From positions 1 through 64,000 of the forward strand of contig JBJMLO010000022.1 of assembly GCA_045805265.1 (NCBI GenBank): a DNA stretch of 64,000 nt. Reading direction: 5' to 3'. Under the pieces are notes generated by a model. It saw nothing but the letters and a program-made list of their open reading frames with translations, was not told the origin of the DNA and ran no database searches. Positions 55,986 to 64,000 of this stretch are shown here, piece after piece (position 1 is the first letter of the stretch; the number at the start of each line of letters is the position of its first letter). Source of the DNA: JBJMLO01 sp045805265 (GTDB lineage Bacteria > Actinomycetota > UBA4738 > JACQTL01). The translations under genes were made by a program, and so were the position numbers.

Positions 55986-56954
55986 ATGAAGGATTCGGGG
56001 CCGGCCGTCATCGAGATCCACGGTCTCCGCAAGGAGTTCCGGCGCATCCGAGGTCGCTCCACGATCGCAGTCGCCGGTCTCGACCTGGAGGTGCCCTCCG
56101 GAGGTGTCTTCGGGTTCCTCGGCCCGAACGGCTCCGGGAAGACCACGACCATCCGGTGCCTGCTGGGCCTCGTCTCCCCCACCGCCGGGGCGTGCCGGCT
56201 CCTCGGCGCGTCGTCCCGAGCAGAGCTGGCGGCCGTGCTGCCCCGCGTGGGCAGCCTCGTGGAGGCCCCCGCGGCCGTCCCCGGGTTCTCTGGACGCCGG
56301 AACCTCACCCTGCTGGGGAGGATCGCGGGCGTCGGTCGCCGGCGGGTGGACGATGTGCTCGAGCTGGTGGGCCTGGCCGGCCGGGCCGGGGACCGCGTCC
56401 GCACCTACTCCCTGGGGATGCGCCAGCGCCTAGGGATCGCCGTGGCCCTGCTCAAGGATCCCGAAGTCCTGATCCTGGACGAGCCGGCCAACGGGCTCGA
56501 CCCGGCCGGGATCAAGGAGATCCGCGACCTGCTCCGATCGCTCGGGCGGGAGGGGCGGACGGTCTTCGTGTCCAGCCACCTCCTCGGCGAGGTCCAGCAG
56601 ATGTGCGACCGGGTCGCGATCCTGTCGGCGGGGCGCCTGATCGCCGCCGGAGAGGTCGACGAGGTGCTTTCGCGCGGCCGTGCCGCGGCTGCTCTTCTCG
56701 TCCGGGTCGACGATCAGACTGCTGCCCTGGAGGCCCTTCGGAAGGACGGCATCGAGGCCGTACACGGCGGCGACGTGCTCCGGGCCTCGGTGCCGCCTGC
56801 CGAGGCCTGGAGGGTCACCAAGGCCCTGGCCGACCGCGGGATCTACCTTTCGGAGCTCCGGCCCGAGGAGGTCAGCCTCGAGACGGTGTTCCTGGAACTG
56901 ACTGGGAGCCCTCCCCCGGCCGGCGAGCCTCGCCCGGATCGGTCGGCGCCGTGA
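55986..56954 (+). CDS. ABC transporter ATP-binding protein
   Basis: 322 residues. Walker A GPNGSGKTTT (~46), Q-loop near VGSLVEAPA, signature YSLGMRQRLGIA (a common LSGGQ variant of DRA/antibiotic-export ATPases), Walker B VLILDEPANGLDP, H-loop VSSHLLGEV. The ~80-residue C-terminal part (LLVRVDDQTAALEALRKDGI) resembles the regulatory domain of ABC-2 exporters. The two-gene operon (GTGA overlap with the permease) suggests an export or resistance pump; substrate unknown. Confidence 0.92.
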   Translation: MKDSGPAVIEIHGLRKEFRRIRGRSTIAVAGLDLEVPSGGVFGFLGPNGSGKTTTIRCLLGLVSPTAGACRLLGASSRAELAAVLPRVGSLVEAPAAVPGFSGRRNLTLLGRIAGVGRRRVDDVLELVGLAGRAGDRVRTYSLGMRQRLGIAVALLKDPEVLILDEPANGLDPAGIKEIRDLLRSLGREGRTVFVSSHLLGEVQQMCDRVAILSAGRLIAAGEVDEVLSRGRAAAALLVRVDDQTAALEALRKDGIEAVHGGDVLRASVPPAEAWRVTKALADRGIYLSELRPEEVSLETVFLELTGSPPPAGEPRPDRSAP

Positions 56955-57856
56955 TCCGCCTCGTGGGCTCCGAGCTCCGGCGGTTCCTGGCCCGGCGGCT
57001 CGTGCGGTGGCTGGTGGTCTTGGCAGCGCTGGGCATCGCGATCGCCGGCATCGTCGTGGCGGCGGACCACCACCGGTTGTCGGGGCCCGAGCAGAAGCGG
57101 ATCGCCGCCGTCCAGAGCGCCCAACTTCGGGCCTGCCTCGACGGCCAATTCGGCCCAGCACCTCCGGGCGAGACCCTGAAGGAGTTCTGCCAGAGCTTGG
57201 CTGGTCATTTCCACTTCGTCGTTCTGGACCCCCAGTTCCACCTGACGTCGCTTCCCAACGTGTTCCGGGGGACGGAGGCCGCGATCGTCGTGTTGGCGTT
57301 CCTGCTGGCCGCTTCGTTCGTCGGCCTCGAGTGGCACTCCGGGACCATGGCCGTCCTGCTCACGTGGGAGCCCCGGCGGTGGCGCGTGTTCGGCGCCAAG
57401 ACCGCGGCGGCCCTGCTGATCGCGTTCGTGGGGACGATCCTCCTGCTCGTCGCGCTGGGGCTGGCCCTCCTCCCGGCGGCGCTCTTTCGCGGAACCACGA
57501 CCGGGGTGGACGCGGCGTGGATCCGGGAGACCGCCGGCGTCCTGCTCCGGGCGGGGCTGCTGTCGGCGATCGGCGCCGCGGCGGGCTTCGCGGTGGCCTC
57601 CGCGGCCCGGAACACCGCCGCGTCCCTCGGCGTCGGCTTCGGGTACATGGTGGTCGTCGAGAGCCTGCTGGGGGCGCTCAAGCCGGCGTGGCGCCACTGG
57701 ATGGTGGTCCCGAACTCGATCGTCCTGCTGGTGGGAAATGATGCGGTGACCGGCATTCGCAGGACGGCGGTCGGGGCCGGAATCCTGCTCTCGGTATACG
57801 CGGCTATGGCCCTGGTCGCGGCCGGCGTGGTGTTCGCCCGGCGCGACGTGACCTGA
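56951..57856 (+). CDS. ABC-2 type transporter permease
   Basis: 301 residues with six predicted membrane helices: ~20-40 (WLVVLAALGIAIAGIVVAA), ~112-130, ~150-180 (ALLIAFVGTILLLVALGLAL), ~200-222, ~225-245 and ~275-296. A large external loop (~45-105) with two Cys separates helices one and two. Typical of ABC-2 permeases without strong motifs. GTG start overlaps the ATPase stop. The stop codon abuts the convergent pilD stop inside a 16-bp palindrome. Confidence 0.82.
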   Translation: MIRLVGSELRRFLARRLVRWLVVLAALGIAIAGIVVAADHHRLSGPEQKRIAAVQSAQLRACLDGQFGPAPPGETLKEFCQSLAGHFHFVVLDPQFHLTSLPNVFRGTEAAIVVLAFLLAASFVGLEWHSGTMAVLLTWEPRRWRVFGAKTAAALLIAFVGTILLLVALGLALLPAALFRGTTTGVDAAWIRETAGVLLRAGLLSAIGAAAGFAVASAARNTAASLGVGFGYMVVVESLLGALKPAWRHWMVVPNSIVLLVGNDAVTGIRRTAVGAGILLSVYAAMALVAAGVVFARRDVT

Positions 57857-58624
57857 TCAGGTCATGACACGGAGGTAGGCGTCCGCGATCTGTGGTCCCC
57901 AGAACGCCGCCACCACTGCACCGGCAGCCAGGAACGGCCCGAACGGCAACGCACTCTTCCGTCCCCGCCCCGCGGCGAGTGCGACGATCGCCCCGAGGCC
58001 GCCGAGGAGGATCGCGACGCCGGCCGCGACCCCCACCCGTGACAGCGATACGGCTCCCAGGGCAAGCCCGATCAGGCCGGCCAGCTTCACATCCCCCATG
58101 CCCATTCCCCGAGGCGAGATCAGCGCGATCACCAGCAACCCTCCGCCGAACGACGCCAGCCCGATCAGGGCGTGCAGCACATCCAGTCCCCTGCCGGCCA
58201 GGTCCAGCGCCACGACGGCCACGACGGCCACGACGAAAGCGGGATACACGATCCGGTTGGGGATCAGGCGGTGCCGGACGTCGATGAACGATACGGCCAG
58301 CAACATCGCCAGGAACGCGGCCATCACGATGGCGACGTAGAGGTCGGAGAACGCCAGCGACGCGCCCGCGAACAAGGCGGCCGTCGCCAGCTCGGTGAGC
58401 GGGTAGACCGCCGAGATTCGGACACCGCATGACCGACACCTGCCCCCGAGGAGCAGCCAGGACAGCACGGGGACGTTGTCCCTCGCCCCGATCGCCGCCC
58501 CGCAGGTCGGGCACTTGGACCGTCCACTGACGATGGACTCCTTGCGGGGGATCCGCCACACGACCACGGTGAGGAACGAGCCGATCAAGAGACCGGCGAC
58601 GGCGAATATGAGCGCGCGAGTCAC
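57857..58624 (-). CDS. pilD: Type IV prepilin peptidase/N-methyltransferase
   Basis: 255 residues, integral membrane aspartic protease that cleaves and methylates prepilins. The N-terminal cytoplasmic domain has a zinc motif KCPTCGAAI...RCRSCGVRIS (two CxxC pairs). Active-site Asp residues are in VSFIDVRHRLIPN and the GxGD motif GMGMGDVKLAGL. About seven helices. It serves the prepilins encoded just upstream on the same strand. Confidence 0.95.
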   Translation of the reverse strand: MTRALIFAVAGLLIGSFLTVVVWRIPRKESIVSGRSKCPTCGAAIGARDNVPVLSWLLLGGRCRSCGVRISAVYPLTELATAALFAGASLAFSDLYVAIVMAAFLAMLLAVSFIDVRHRLIPNRIVYPAFVVAVVAVVALDLAGRGLDVLHALIGLASFGGGLLVIALISPRGMGMGDVKLAGLIGLALGAVSLSRVGVAAGVAILLGGLGAIVALAAGRGRKSALPFGPFLAAGAVVAAFWGPQIADAYLRVMT

Positions 58625-58736
58625 GATCCTGCTATCGGACCGACAGGGACGGCGGCTGAGTCCGTGTCCATGGCATCCGTCGGAGGGTACTTCGGGCGGG
58701 CCGGACCTCGACTCGCAGCAGGGACGACCGACGGAT

Positions 58737-60230
58737 TCAGGCGACCTGGCGGATGTACGCCACGTCCTGCCTGAATCCGCTCACGTGCGCCCCGGGGAAG
58801 ACAACCGGCCGGAAGTTCATGTTCCAGTTGTTCCCGATGTCGACACTCCCTCCGACGACCTGGCCGTAGAAAGCGTTCTGGTTGCTCATGTGCGCGGTGC
58901 ATGGCGTGTACAGGCCCACCGAGATGAGCGAGTTGATGTTCGTGTTGTTGCCGACCGTGATGTCCCCCGTCGGGCAGGCCGTCTGCGGCCAGGGCACGAT
59001 CAGGAACATCTTGCGGCTTCCGTTGGCGCCGGTCCACGTGGACTGCTGAGTGAACTGGATGCTTCCGTTCGACACGATGGCCAGATCCTTCCCGACCGTG
59101 ATCCTGGCGTTGTTGCTGGAGCTGTACGTGCACGTGGACAGGATCCGAACCACCACACCGCTGTACGGGCTGGGCACCGCGTTGCCCCCGTCGAACGTTC
59201 CCAGACCCGTTCCCTCGATGTAGTTGCGGGCCAGCGTGCAGGCGGTGGCGCCGGAGAAGACGATCTGGGTCATGTTGGTGAGGGACAGGAAGTCGGGGTC
59301 TGCCGTCGAGTACGAGGGGGCAAGCGGGCTGGTGGCCCCGTCGTACCCCAGGTGCGGGAAGGTCGGCGCCGGCGGCGGACCCTGGCACTTGCTCACCGTC
59401 CCCCCGTGCACGGTCGACGAGGAAGGAGCCGAGCCCGTGCAGTAGGTGCCCACTCCTGTCACGTTGCCCACCGAAACCGAGAGGGACGACGACGACGAGG
59501 TCACATCCTTGTCCACCAACACCTGCGGGTGGTTGATGGTGACCGAGCCGTTCGCCCACGCGCTGCCGTAGATGTGGACCCCCGTCGAGATCGTGAGGCT
59601 TCCCTTGGGGACGTAGATGCTGCCCTTGATGGTCTGGTTCCCGGACGAGAGCGTGGCGTTGCACGTGGTCGTCGTCCCCTCGCAGTTCACGACGATGTCC
59701 CCATCCGTGATGTTGTTCCCGTTGATCACGAAGCTGTTCACGAGCCCGACCGAGTTGGCCGTCACCACCGCGCCGCCGAACCCACCGAACACCGGGTTGA
59801 GCGCCATGAAGCTCTCCATCCCCTGGGTCACCTTCCCGTTGACCGTCCCGATCGAGTCGACCTTCACCGATTGCGGCAGGGTGGTGTCCGTGAAGGGGCC
59901 CGAGGTCGGCGTCTGGCCGTTCGAGTCGCTGTACCAGGTGGGCGTGATCGTGAACGTCGCCGTCCCGGGAGCCGCGGCCACCGAGCCGGTGGCGGCGCAG
60001 GATGCGAGGTCCGAGGCCTGCGTGTGCTCGAGGCAGTTGTAGAAGTAGTCGAGCCCGGCCTCCGCGGAGCTGACCGACTGCAGTCGTTTGCGATCGTTCG
60101 CGCTCTGCCTGCTGTTGTGGATCGCGTTCCCGTACACCTCGGTCGCCAACAGCAGGACCACGAACAAGACCATGAACGCCACGATCATGGCCACTCCTCG
60201 CTCGTCGTCCCGGATGCGCGCCAGCATCAT
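58737..60230 (-). CDS. PilX-like pilus-associated protein
   Basis: 497 residues. Starts MMLARIRDDERGVAMIVAFM with a leader ending in Gly and a long hydrophobic helix lacking Glu at +5, as in PilX_N-type minor pilins. The large exported part is Ser/Thr/Gly/Asn-rich with ~14 cysteines in short loops (for example NCEGTTTTCNATL), suggesting disulfides and a beta-rich, possibly beta-helical fold (INGNNITDGDIVVNCEG, VGNNTNINSLISVG). It ends QDVAYIRQVA, resembling the end of the partial gene at 63066 (QSISYIREVAP), so they are paralogues. Role: minor pilin or tip/adhesin; inferred. Confidence 0.7.
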   Translation of the reverse strand: MMLARIRDDERGVAMIVAFMVLFVVLLLATEVYGNAIHNSRQSANDRKRLQSVSSAEAGLDYFYNCLEHTQASDLASCAATGSVAAAPGTATFTITPTWYSDSNGQTPTSGPFTDTTLPQSVKVDSIGTVNGKVTQGMESFMALNPVFGGFGGAVVTANSVGLVNSFVINGNNITDGDIVVNCEGTTTTCNATLSSGNQTIKGSIYVPKGSLTISTGVHIYGSAWANGSVTINHPQVLVDKDVTSSSSSLSVSVGNVTGVGTYCTGSAPSSSTVHGGTVSKCQGPPPAPTFPHLGYDGATSPLAPSYSTADPDFLSLTNMTQIVFSGATACTLARNYIEGTGLGTFDGGNAVPSPYSGVVVRILSTCTYSSSNNARITVGKDLAIVSNGSIQFTQQSTWTGANGSRKMFLIVPWPQTACPTGDITVGNNTNINSLISVGLYTPCTAHMSNQNAFYGQVVGGSVDIGNNWNMNFRPVVFPGAHVSGFRQDVAYIRQVA

Positions 60231-60237
60231 CCGTCCC

Positions 60238-60924
60238 CTATCCGACCGGTGTCTCGAGGCAGACGTTGGCCGGATACCCGTAGGAGGTGTTCCGGCCGGT
60301 GAGGGAAGCCTGGACCCTGATCGTTTGCTGGGGCAGGTGAGCGAGGTTCGAGTTCGCCGCGTACAGCACGTTCAGCGTGCGCCCAAGCTTGAGCGGGTCG
60401 GAATCGAGGCTGAAGGCGGGCAGGCTCAGATCCCGATTCACGATCCCGGTCGCCACGACCCGCCAGCCGCTCACGAGGTCCGGGTCCAGCGGCGGCCACC
60501 ACTGGGTCATGATCTGTTGATCCTGGATCTTCCAGAGCACGCACCGGAAGCCGTTGGTGCCCGAGCCCGCGCGGGTGTTCGCGTTGGTCTGCGTGTAGAC
60601 ACGGAGCGTGTACCCGGGAACGCACCCCGTGCACGAGGTGATCCTCCCCGCGACACCGACCGCGGCGTTCTCGAGCGCGGGGTCGTACAGGACGTTGCCC
60701 GAACGCATCTCCCGATCCAGCTGCTCGAGGGCGCCTCGGGTCTGGTCGAGCGTCTGGCTCATCGAATCCTGACGGTTGACGCTGTTCTGCACGGTCGGGA
60801 GCAGGGAGGTGAAGACGAGCAGGACGAGGCTCATGATCGACATCCCGATGATGAGCTCGATGAGCGACATGCCCTGCTCGCCTCGCATCCGTCGCAGCCA
60901 GCTCATCTCCACAGGTCTCACCAT
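60238..60924 (-). CDS. Prepilin-like protein (PilW-type)
   Basis: 228 residues. Class III signal: RGEQG followed by MSLIELIIGMSIMSLVLLVF, with Glu at +5 of the mature protein. The C-terminal part has a Cys pair SCTGC and a beta-rich region. Start uncertain between ATG 60924 (3 nt after the upstream stop) and ATG 60906; neither has a strong ribosome-binding site, suggesting translational coupling. Confidence 0.75.
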   Translation of the reverse strand: MVRPVEMSWLRRMRGEQGMSLIELIIGMSIMSLVLLVFTSLLPTVQNSVNRQDSMSQTLDQTRGALEQLDREMRSGNVLYDPALENAAVGVAGRITSCTGCVPGYTLRVYTQTNANTRAGSGTNGFRCVLWKIQDQQIMTQWWPPLDPDLVSGWRVVATGIVNRDLSLPAFSLDSDPLKLGRTLNVLYAANSNLAHLPQQTIRVQASLTGRNTSYGYPANVCLETPVG

Positions 60925-60926
60925 CT

Positions 60927-62855
60927 CTAGGAGGTCGACGTCGGGGCTACGGCGTACGAGCCGCTGGCTTCCAACGTGTTCAGGTTGACCGTGATCGTCA
61001 GGTTCATGACCTCCGCCCCGTCCAGCGCGATCACGTACGTGATGACCGCGCTCGGCGGCGTCACCTGCGCAGTCGCATCGGTCACCGTGGCGGTCCCCGC
61101 CGTCGGCGACCTGGAGATGACGGCCGGGTTTGCCGTCCCCGAGATCGTGACGGAGCCGGTGTGGCCCCCGAGCACGAACGGCAGGCTCATCGGGGCGCAG
61201 GACACGGCCGTGGCGGAGCTCGCCGAGACGGAGCTGTAGAGCAGCCCGTTCCAGCAGTACACGGTCCCGCCAGTGACGGCGGCGGTGGGCGCCGGGAGCG
61301 CCGTGCTGGGGGACAACGCGGTGCCGTTGGTTCCGACGGCTGCCGTCACATGGTCCTGGTACCCGACGATCGAAAAGTAGTAGCCCATCCACGAGCTGGC
61401 GCCGACCCACCCGAGTGGTGGCGTCAGCGCGGATGGAAGGGCACCGACGTTGACGGTCCCGATGTTGCGGGTCGCCGACTCCTCGAGACATCCGTCCGAG
61501 TTGACGATGGGGGCGCAGAGGCCGGTCGTCGGGTTCAGCACCCGATCCACGAGCGTTTTGTTGGGGCTTGGGGGGCTTGTCGCCGCGGCGAGGACCTGGG
61601 CCAGCGTGACGCTTCCCAGCTGCTGCGTGACGCCGTTGAGCCCGGCGACGGCGGACAGCGTGCCGCCCTGCTGGATGCGTGAGCCCCCGCACGGCTTGGC
61701 GTCGGTCTGTGCGGTGTCGGTAGGCGGTGGACAGACATTCGACCCGCCGGCCGACGTCGTGCTGTCGCTCTCGGCCGCCTCCCCGTCCGGGGCGGTCAGC
61801 GTGACCACGTTGCTGGGGCCACTGGACAGGGCGCCACCCGCACAGGTCACCCCCGAATCCCCGCACTTGACGTGGGACCATACGGATACCGTCGTCCCCG
61901 GATCCGTGTCGGCTGCCGACGTGTCGGCGGAGGATCCGCCGCCCGTCCGGGTCCCGGAGTCGTCCACGAGGCGCACGCCGGACTGCTGGAACTGGCCCTG
62001 CGCCTGCGACAGCTGCTCCTGCTGCACGCTCGACTGCGCGGCGGAGGTGAAAAGGTCGCCGCTTTGGAACGTGGTCTGATCGATCGTCCCGCTGATGTTG
62101 ACGTCACCCCTGTTGGACGAGGAGGTGCCGTAGAAGAAGGGCTGACAGGGAGCCGCGAAGGGATGCGTGGCAGTGCTCCGGCACCCGGTGGGCGACCAGA
62201 AGAGGCTCTGCATCTCCGCGATCTTGTTCGGCGCGACCACACCGCCGGTCCAGGTCACCACGACGGTCACGCGGTACGACGACGCGGCCGTGCATCCAGA
62301 GGTGGTGCTGCTTGGGCAGTTGTTCGTGTCGTAGACCCGCCAGGTGTAGATGATGTTGTTCTGCGTGACCTGGCCCGCGTGCCTGACCAGCGGATAGACG
62401 CAGTCCGACCCGGTGGAACACGCCACGGCCGATGCCACGACCTTCTCGCCGGACCCCGGCTGGGAGCTCGCGGTGACGGCGGTCGGGCACTGGAACAACC
62501 GGTACGCACCGACGGCATCGCCGGCACAGCCCGTCACGAGGTAGCCCGTATCCGGCGTGGTGACGCTGAGGTCCGATCTGGTGGCGCCCAGGTCGGCGGC
62601 CAGGTGCCCCGTGGTGACCCTGTCCCACGCCAGGCCCCTGACCTGCTCCATAACCTGGTCTGCGATTCCGGTCGCCGTCTGCTTCTGGCGTGCCAAGTCC
62701 TCGTAGGAGAACCCGACGATCGCGGAGTATGCGAGCGACAGGACCGAGCCCAGGATGACAGTGATGGCCAGGAGGGACTCGAGAAGAGTGAACCCACGCT
62801 CATCGTCGTGAAGGCGTGCCAGGATCCGCCCCGAACGCAAACCGTTGCCGCGCAT
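60927..62855 (-). CDS. Large prepilin-like protein (PilV-type)
   Basis: 642 residues, much larger than common PilV (~150-250). Prepilin signal DDERG-FTLLESLLAITVILG with Glu at +5, then helix (ARQKQTATGIADQVMEQVRG), and a ~550-residue exported region rich in Thr/Ser/Gly with ~18 Cys. The end (~540-642) resembles an immunoglobulin-like domain (GTATVTDATAQVTPPSAVIT). Probably a tip-located adhesin-type minor pilin. Start ATG 62855 is used; the frame extends 29 codons further up, but the short-leader start fits prepilins. Confidence 0.72.
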   Translation of the reverse strand: MRGNGLRSGRILARLHDDERGFTLLESLLAITVILGSVLSLAYSAIVGFSYEDLARQKQTATGIADQVMEQVRGLAWDRVTTGHLAADLGATRSDLSVTTPDTGYLVTGCAGDAVGAYRLFQCPTAVTASSQPGSGEKVVASAVACSTGSDCVYPLVRHAGQVTQNNIIYTWRVYDTNNCPSSTTSGCTAASSYRVTVVVTWTGGVVAPNKIAEMQSLFWSPTGCRSTATHPFAAPCQPFFYGTSSSNRGDVNISGTIDQTTFQSGDLFTSAAQSSVQQEQLSQAQGQFQQSGVRLVDDSGTRTGGGSSADTSAADTDPGTTVSVWSHVKCGDSGVTCAGGALSSGPSNVVTLTAPDGEAAESDSTTSAGGSNVCPPPTDTAQTDAKPCGGSRIQQGGTLSAVAGLNGVTQQLGSVTLAQVLAAATSPPSPNKTLVDRVLNPTTGLCAPIVNSDGCLEESATRNIGTVNVGALPSALTPPLGWVGASSWMGYYFSIVGYQDHVTAAVGTNGTALSPSTALPAPTAAVTGGTVYCWNGLLYSSVSASSATAVSCAPMSLPFVLGGHTGSVTISGTANPAVISRSPTAGTATVTDATAQVTPPSAVITYVIALDGAEVMNLTITVNLNTLEASGSYAVAPTSTS

Positions 62856-63065
62856 TGCAGTTGGTATCGGAGCCGTAGGGCGCGACATTGAGGGGAGGAT
62901 GGCTCGGCCGTGGCCTATTTTTCGGATAGGCCATTCGGGCATCCCAGGTGCGACTGATCTGCATTCTCGACCGGCGGCTGCACGCAGTCAGGCTCGGAGA
63001 CCTTACCTGGCGGCCGGACCTCGCCCCTCGAGGTGTTCTGGGGCATTCGGAGGTCCAGGCTTGGA
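62856..63065 (-). other. Intergenic region between two pilin-like genes
   Basis: 210 bp on the pilus-cluster strand. No gene, RNA or clear hairpin seen; probably holds the promoter of the PilV-PilW-PilX group. Confidence 0.35.
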
Positions 63066-64000
63066 TTAGGGCGCGACTTCCCGGATGTAGGAGATGCTCT
63101 GAGTCAGCGCTTCGGGGTACCCGGGGATGTCACCCGACAGTGTCGTGAGGTGCGACCCACCGCTGACCGAGACGATGCCACCGGCCGTGACGGTCCCCTT
63201 GCGGATGAAGCTCTGGCCCGAGACGCTGACCGAGCAGGGGGTGTAGAAGAACGTGCTGAGGACCCCCGGGTCCGTCGCCAACCCGAAGGCGGAGTTCCCC
63301 GACGCGGCCACTGCATTCGTCGTGCATCCGGTCGTCAGGCCCAAGCCCGCGAAGATCAGCAGCGAGTGATCAGTCGTGTCGGGGTCGCTGAACCCCGACC
63401 CGGTCTGCCCGTTGCCGCTTACGGTGAGCGTCCCGTCCGTGATGATGGCGAGATCGGCTCTCACGCTGATCATCGAGCTGACGACGAGGTTGCAGCCGGT
63501 GACCCGAAAGACGTACTTCCCCACGGGGAGAGAGGGACTGACACCGATCAAACCCATGTCCGTCGCGGCAGCGGCGCAGTTCGTGTACGTCAGCACGACA
63601 TAGCCGTTCCCCGCCCAACACGTGCTCAGCCACGTGGCCATCGTGGAGCAGCTCGGGTTCCCAGCCGGAGGCACGGCGACATCCGAGAAGCTCCTACTCG
63701 GCGGTCTCGCCTGCGGCGAGTTCGGGCTCTTCGTGCCGCCAACGGTCCCGTTCCCGGTGATCGCCCCGCCCGCCCGCGCGTTCCCGAGCACGGCCCCGGA
63801 GTTGGAGAGCTTCGCGGCGGACAAGTCCGGGCAGGGATTCGTCTGCCCCGTATTGCCACATGCCGCGATGGCGTCTGCCCCGACCGAGCCATTCCCTCTG
63901 ATGGTCAGGTCATCGTTCGTCCACACGGAACCGTAGACGGTCCCCTGGATGTCGCCAGTCCCCTGGACGTACGCGCTCCCGTGGACCTGGGTCCCGTTCC
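63066..64000 (-). CDS. PilX-like pilus-associated protein, 5' end beyond the window (partial)
   Basis: At least 311 residues; the frame is open to the window edge, beginning NGTQVHGSAYVQGTGDIQGT. Repetitive Gly/Asn/Thr strands (GTGDIQGTVYGSVWTNDD, IRGNGSVGADAI) suggest a beta-helical bulk, with Cys pairs and the tail QSISYIREVAP like that of the 58737 gene. A leader and pilin helix are expected outside the window. Function inferred from paralogy and the pilus locus. Confidence 0.6.
   Translation of the reverse strand, partial: NGTQVHGSAYVQGTGDIQGTVYGSVWTNDDLTIRGNGSVGADAIAACGNTGQTNPCPDLSAAKLSNSGAVLGNARAGGAITGNGTVGGTKSPNSPQARPPSRSFSDVAVPPAGNPSCSTMATWLSTCWAGNGYVVLTYTNCAAAATDMGLIGVSPSLPVGKYVFRVTGCNLVVSSMISVRADLAIITDGTLTVSGNGQTGSGFSDPDTTDHSLLIFAGLGLTTGCTTNAVAASGNSAFGLATDPGVLSTFFYTPCSVSVSGQSFIRKGTVTAGGIVSVSGGSHLTTLSGDIPGYPEALTQSISYIREVAP

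Overview
The window is about 70% GC and reads as a chromosomal segment of a deep-branching, probably uncultivated Actinomycetota. Support for this: an actinobacterial-type integration host factor (mIHF) beside gmk; a PriA homologue that has lost its helicase motifs; a BldC-like regulator; a PyrR-bound leader; the mpg-tyrS pair; and many genes whose -10 hexamer (TAnnnT) sits only 6-9 nt before the start codon, so their mRNAs should be leaderless. The 5' part of a 16S rRNA gene opens the window on the minus strand. A type IV pilus locus closes it.

Layout. 1-2235: 16S rRNA (3' end outside the window), its promoter and leader, then tyrS. 2.3-13.3 kb: a bifunctional PASTA penicillin-binding protein, mpg, polX, argF, pheS-pheT, and an RNA 2'-O-methyltransferase fused to a degenerate histidine-kinase module. 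13.5-16.0 kb: a secreted CSLREA beta-helix protein and a small membrane protein. 16.2-18.4 kb: infC-rpmI-rplT, cold-shock protein, cupin. 18.5-22.1 kb: ribD-ribE-ribBA-ribH behind an FMN riboswitch. 22.2-31.9 kb: a response regulator/GGDEF protein, rsmB, fmt, def, priA, metK, coaBC, rpoZ, gmk, mihF. 32.1-42.4 kb: the complete de novo UMP operon pyrR-pyrB-pyrC-carA-carB-pyrK-pyrD-pyrF without pyrE, controlled by a PyrR-binding leader. 42.4-47.2 kb: ornithine cyclodeaminase-like gene, an IS element, tatA, nusB, efp, vapBC. 47.3-52.3 kb: pepQ, aroQ, an aroK-aroB fusion, aroC, a second vapBC. 52.4-64 kb: pilM-N-O-P-like behind a BldC-like gene, an ABC exporter, pilD and a cluster of large minor-pilin-like proteins, the last running off the window.

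Working together. Most genes on the minus strand form compact operons in which stop and start codons overlap by 1-4 nt (TAGTG, TGATG, ATGA, GTGA, TTGA). Metabolic control is visible in the DNA: FMN for riboflavin synthesis, with an anti-SD/SD hairpin; PyrR/UMP for pyrimidines; and, for infC, a non-canonical start codon of the kind IF3 discriminates against.

The most unusual object is a 128-bp palindromic repeat present in two copies, each translated in frame inside an essential gene (priA and carB) at a domain boundary. The two copies share conserved arms of 42 and 47 bp around a 39-bp core of identical length but unrelated sequence. It behaves like a coding palindromic element of the Rickettsia RPE type, in an actinobacterium. 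The other standout is the SPOUT methyltransferase/pseudo-histidine-kinase fusion.
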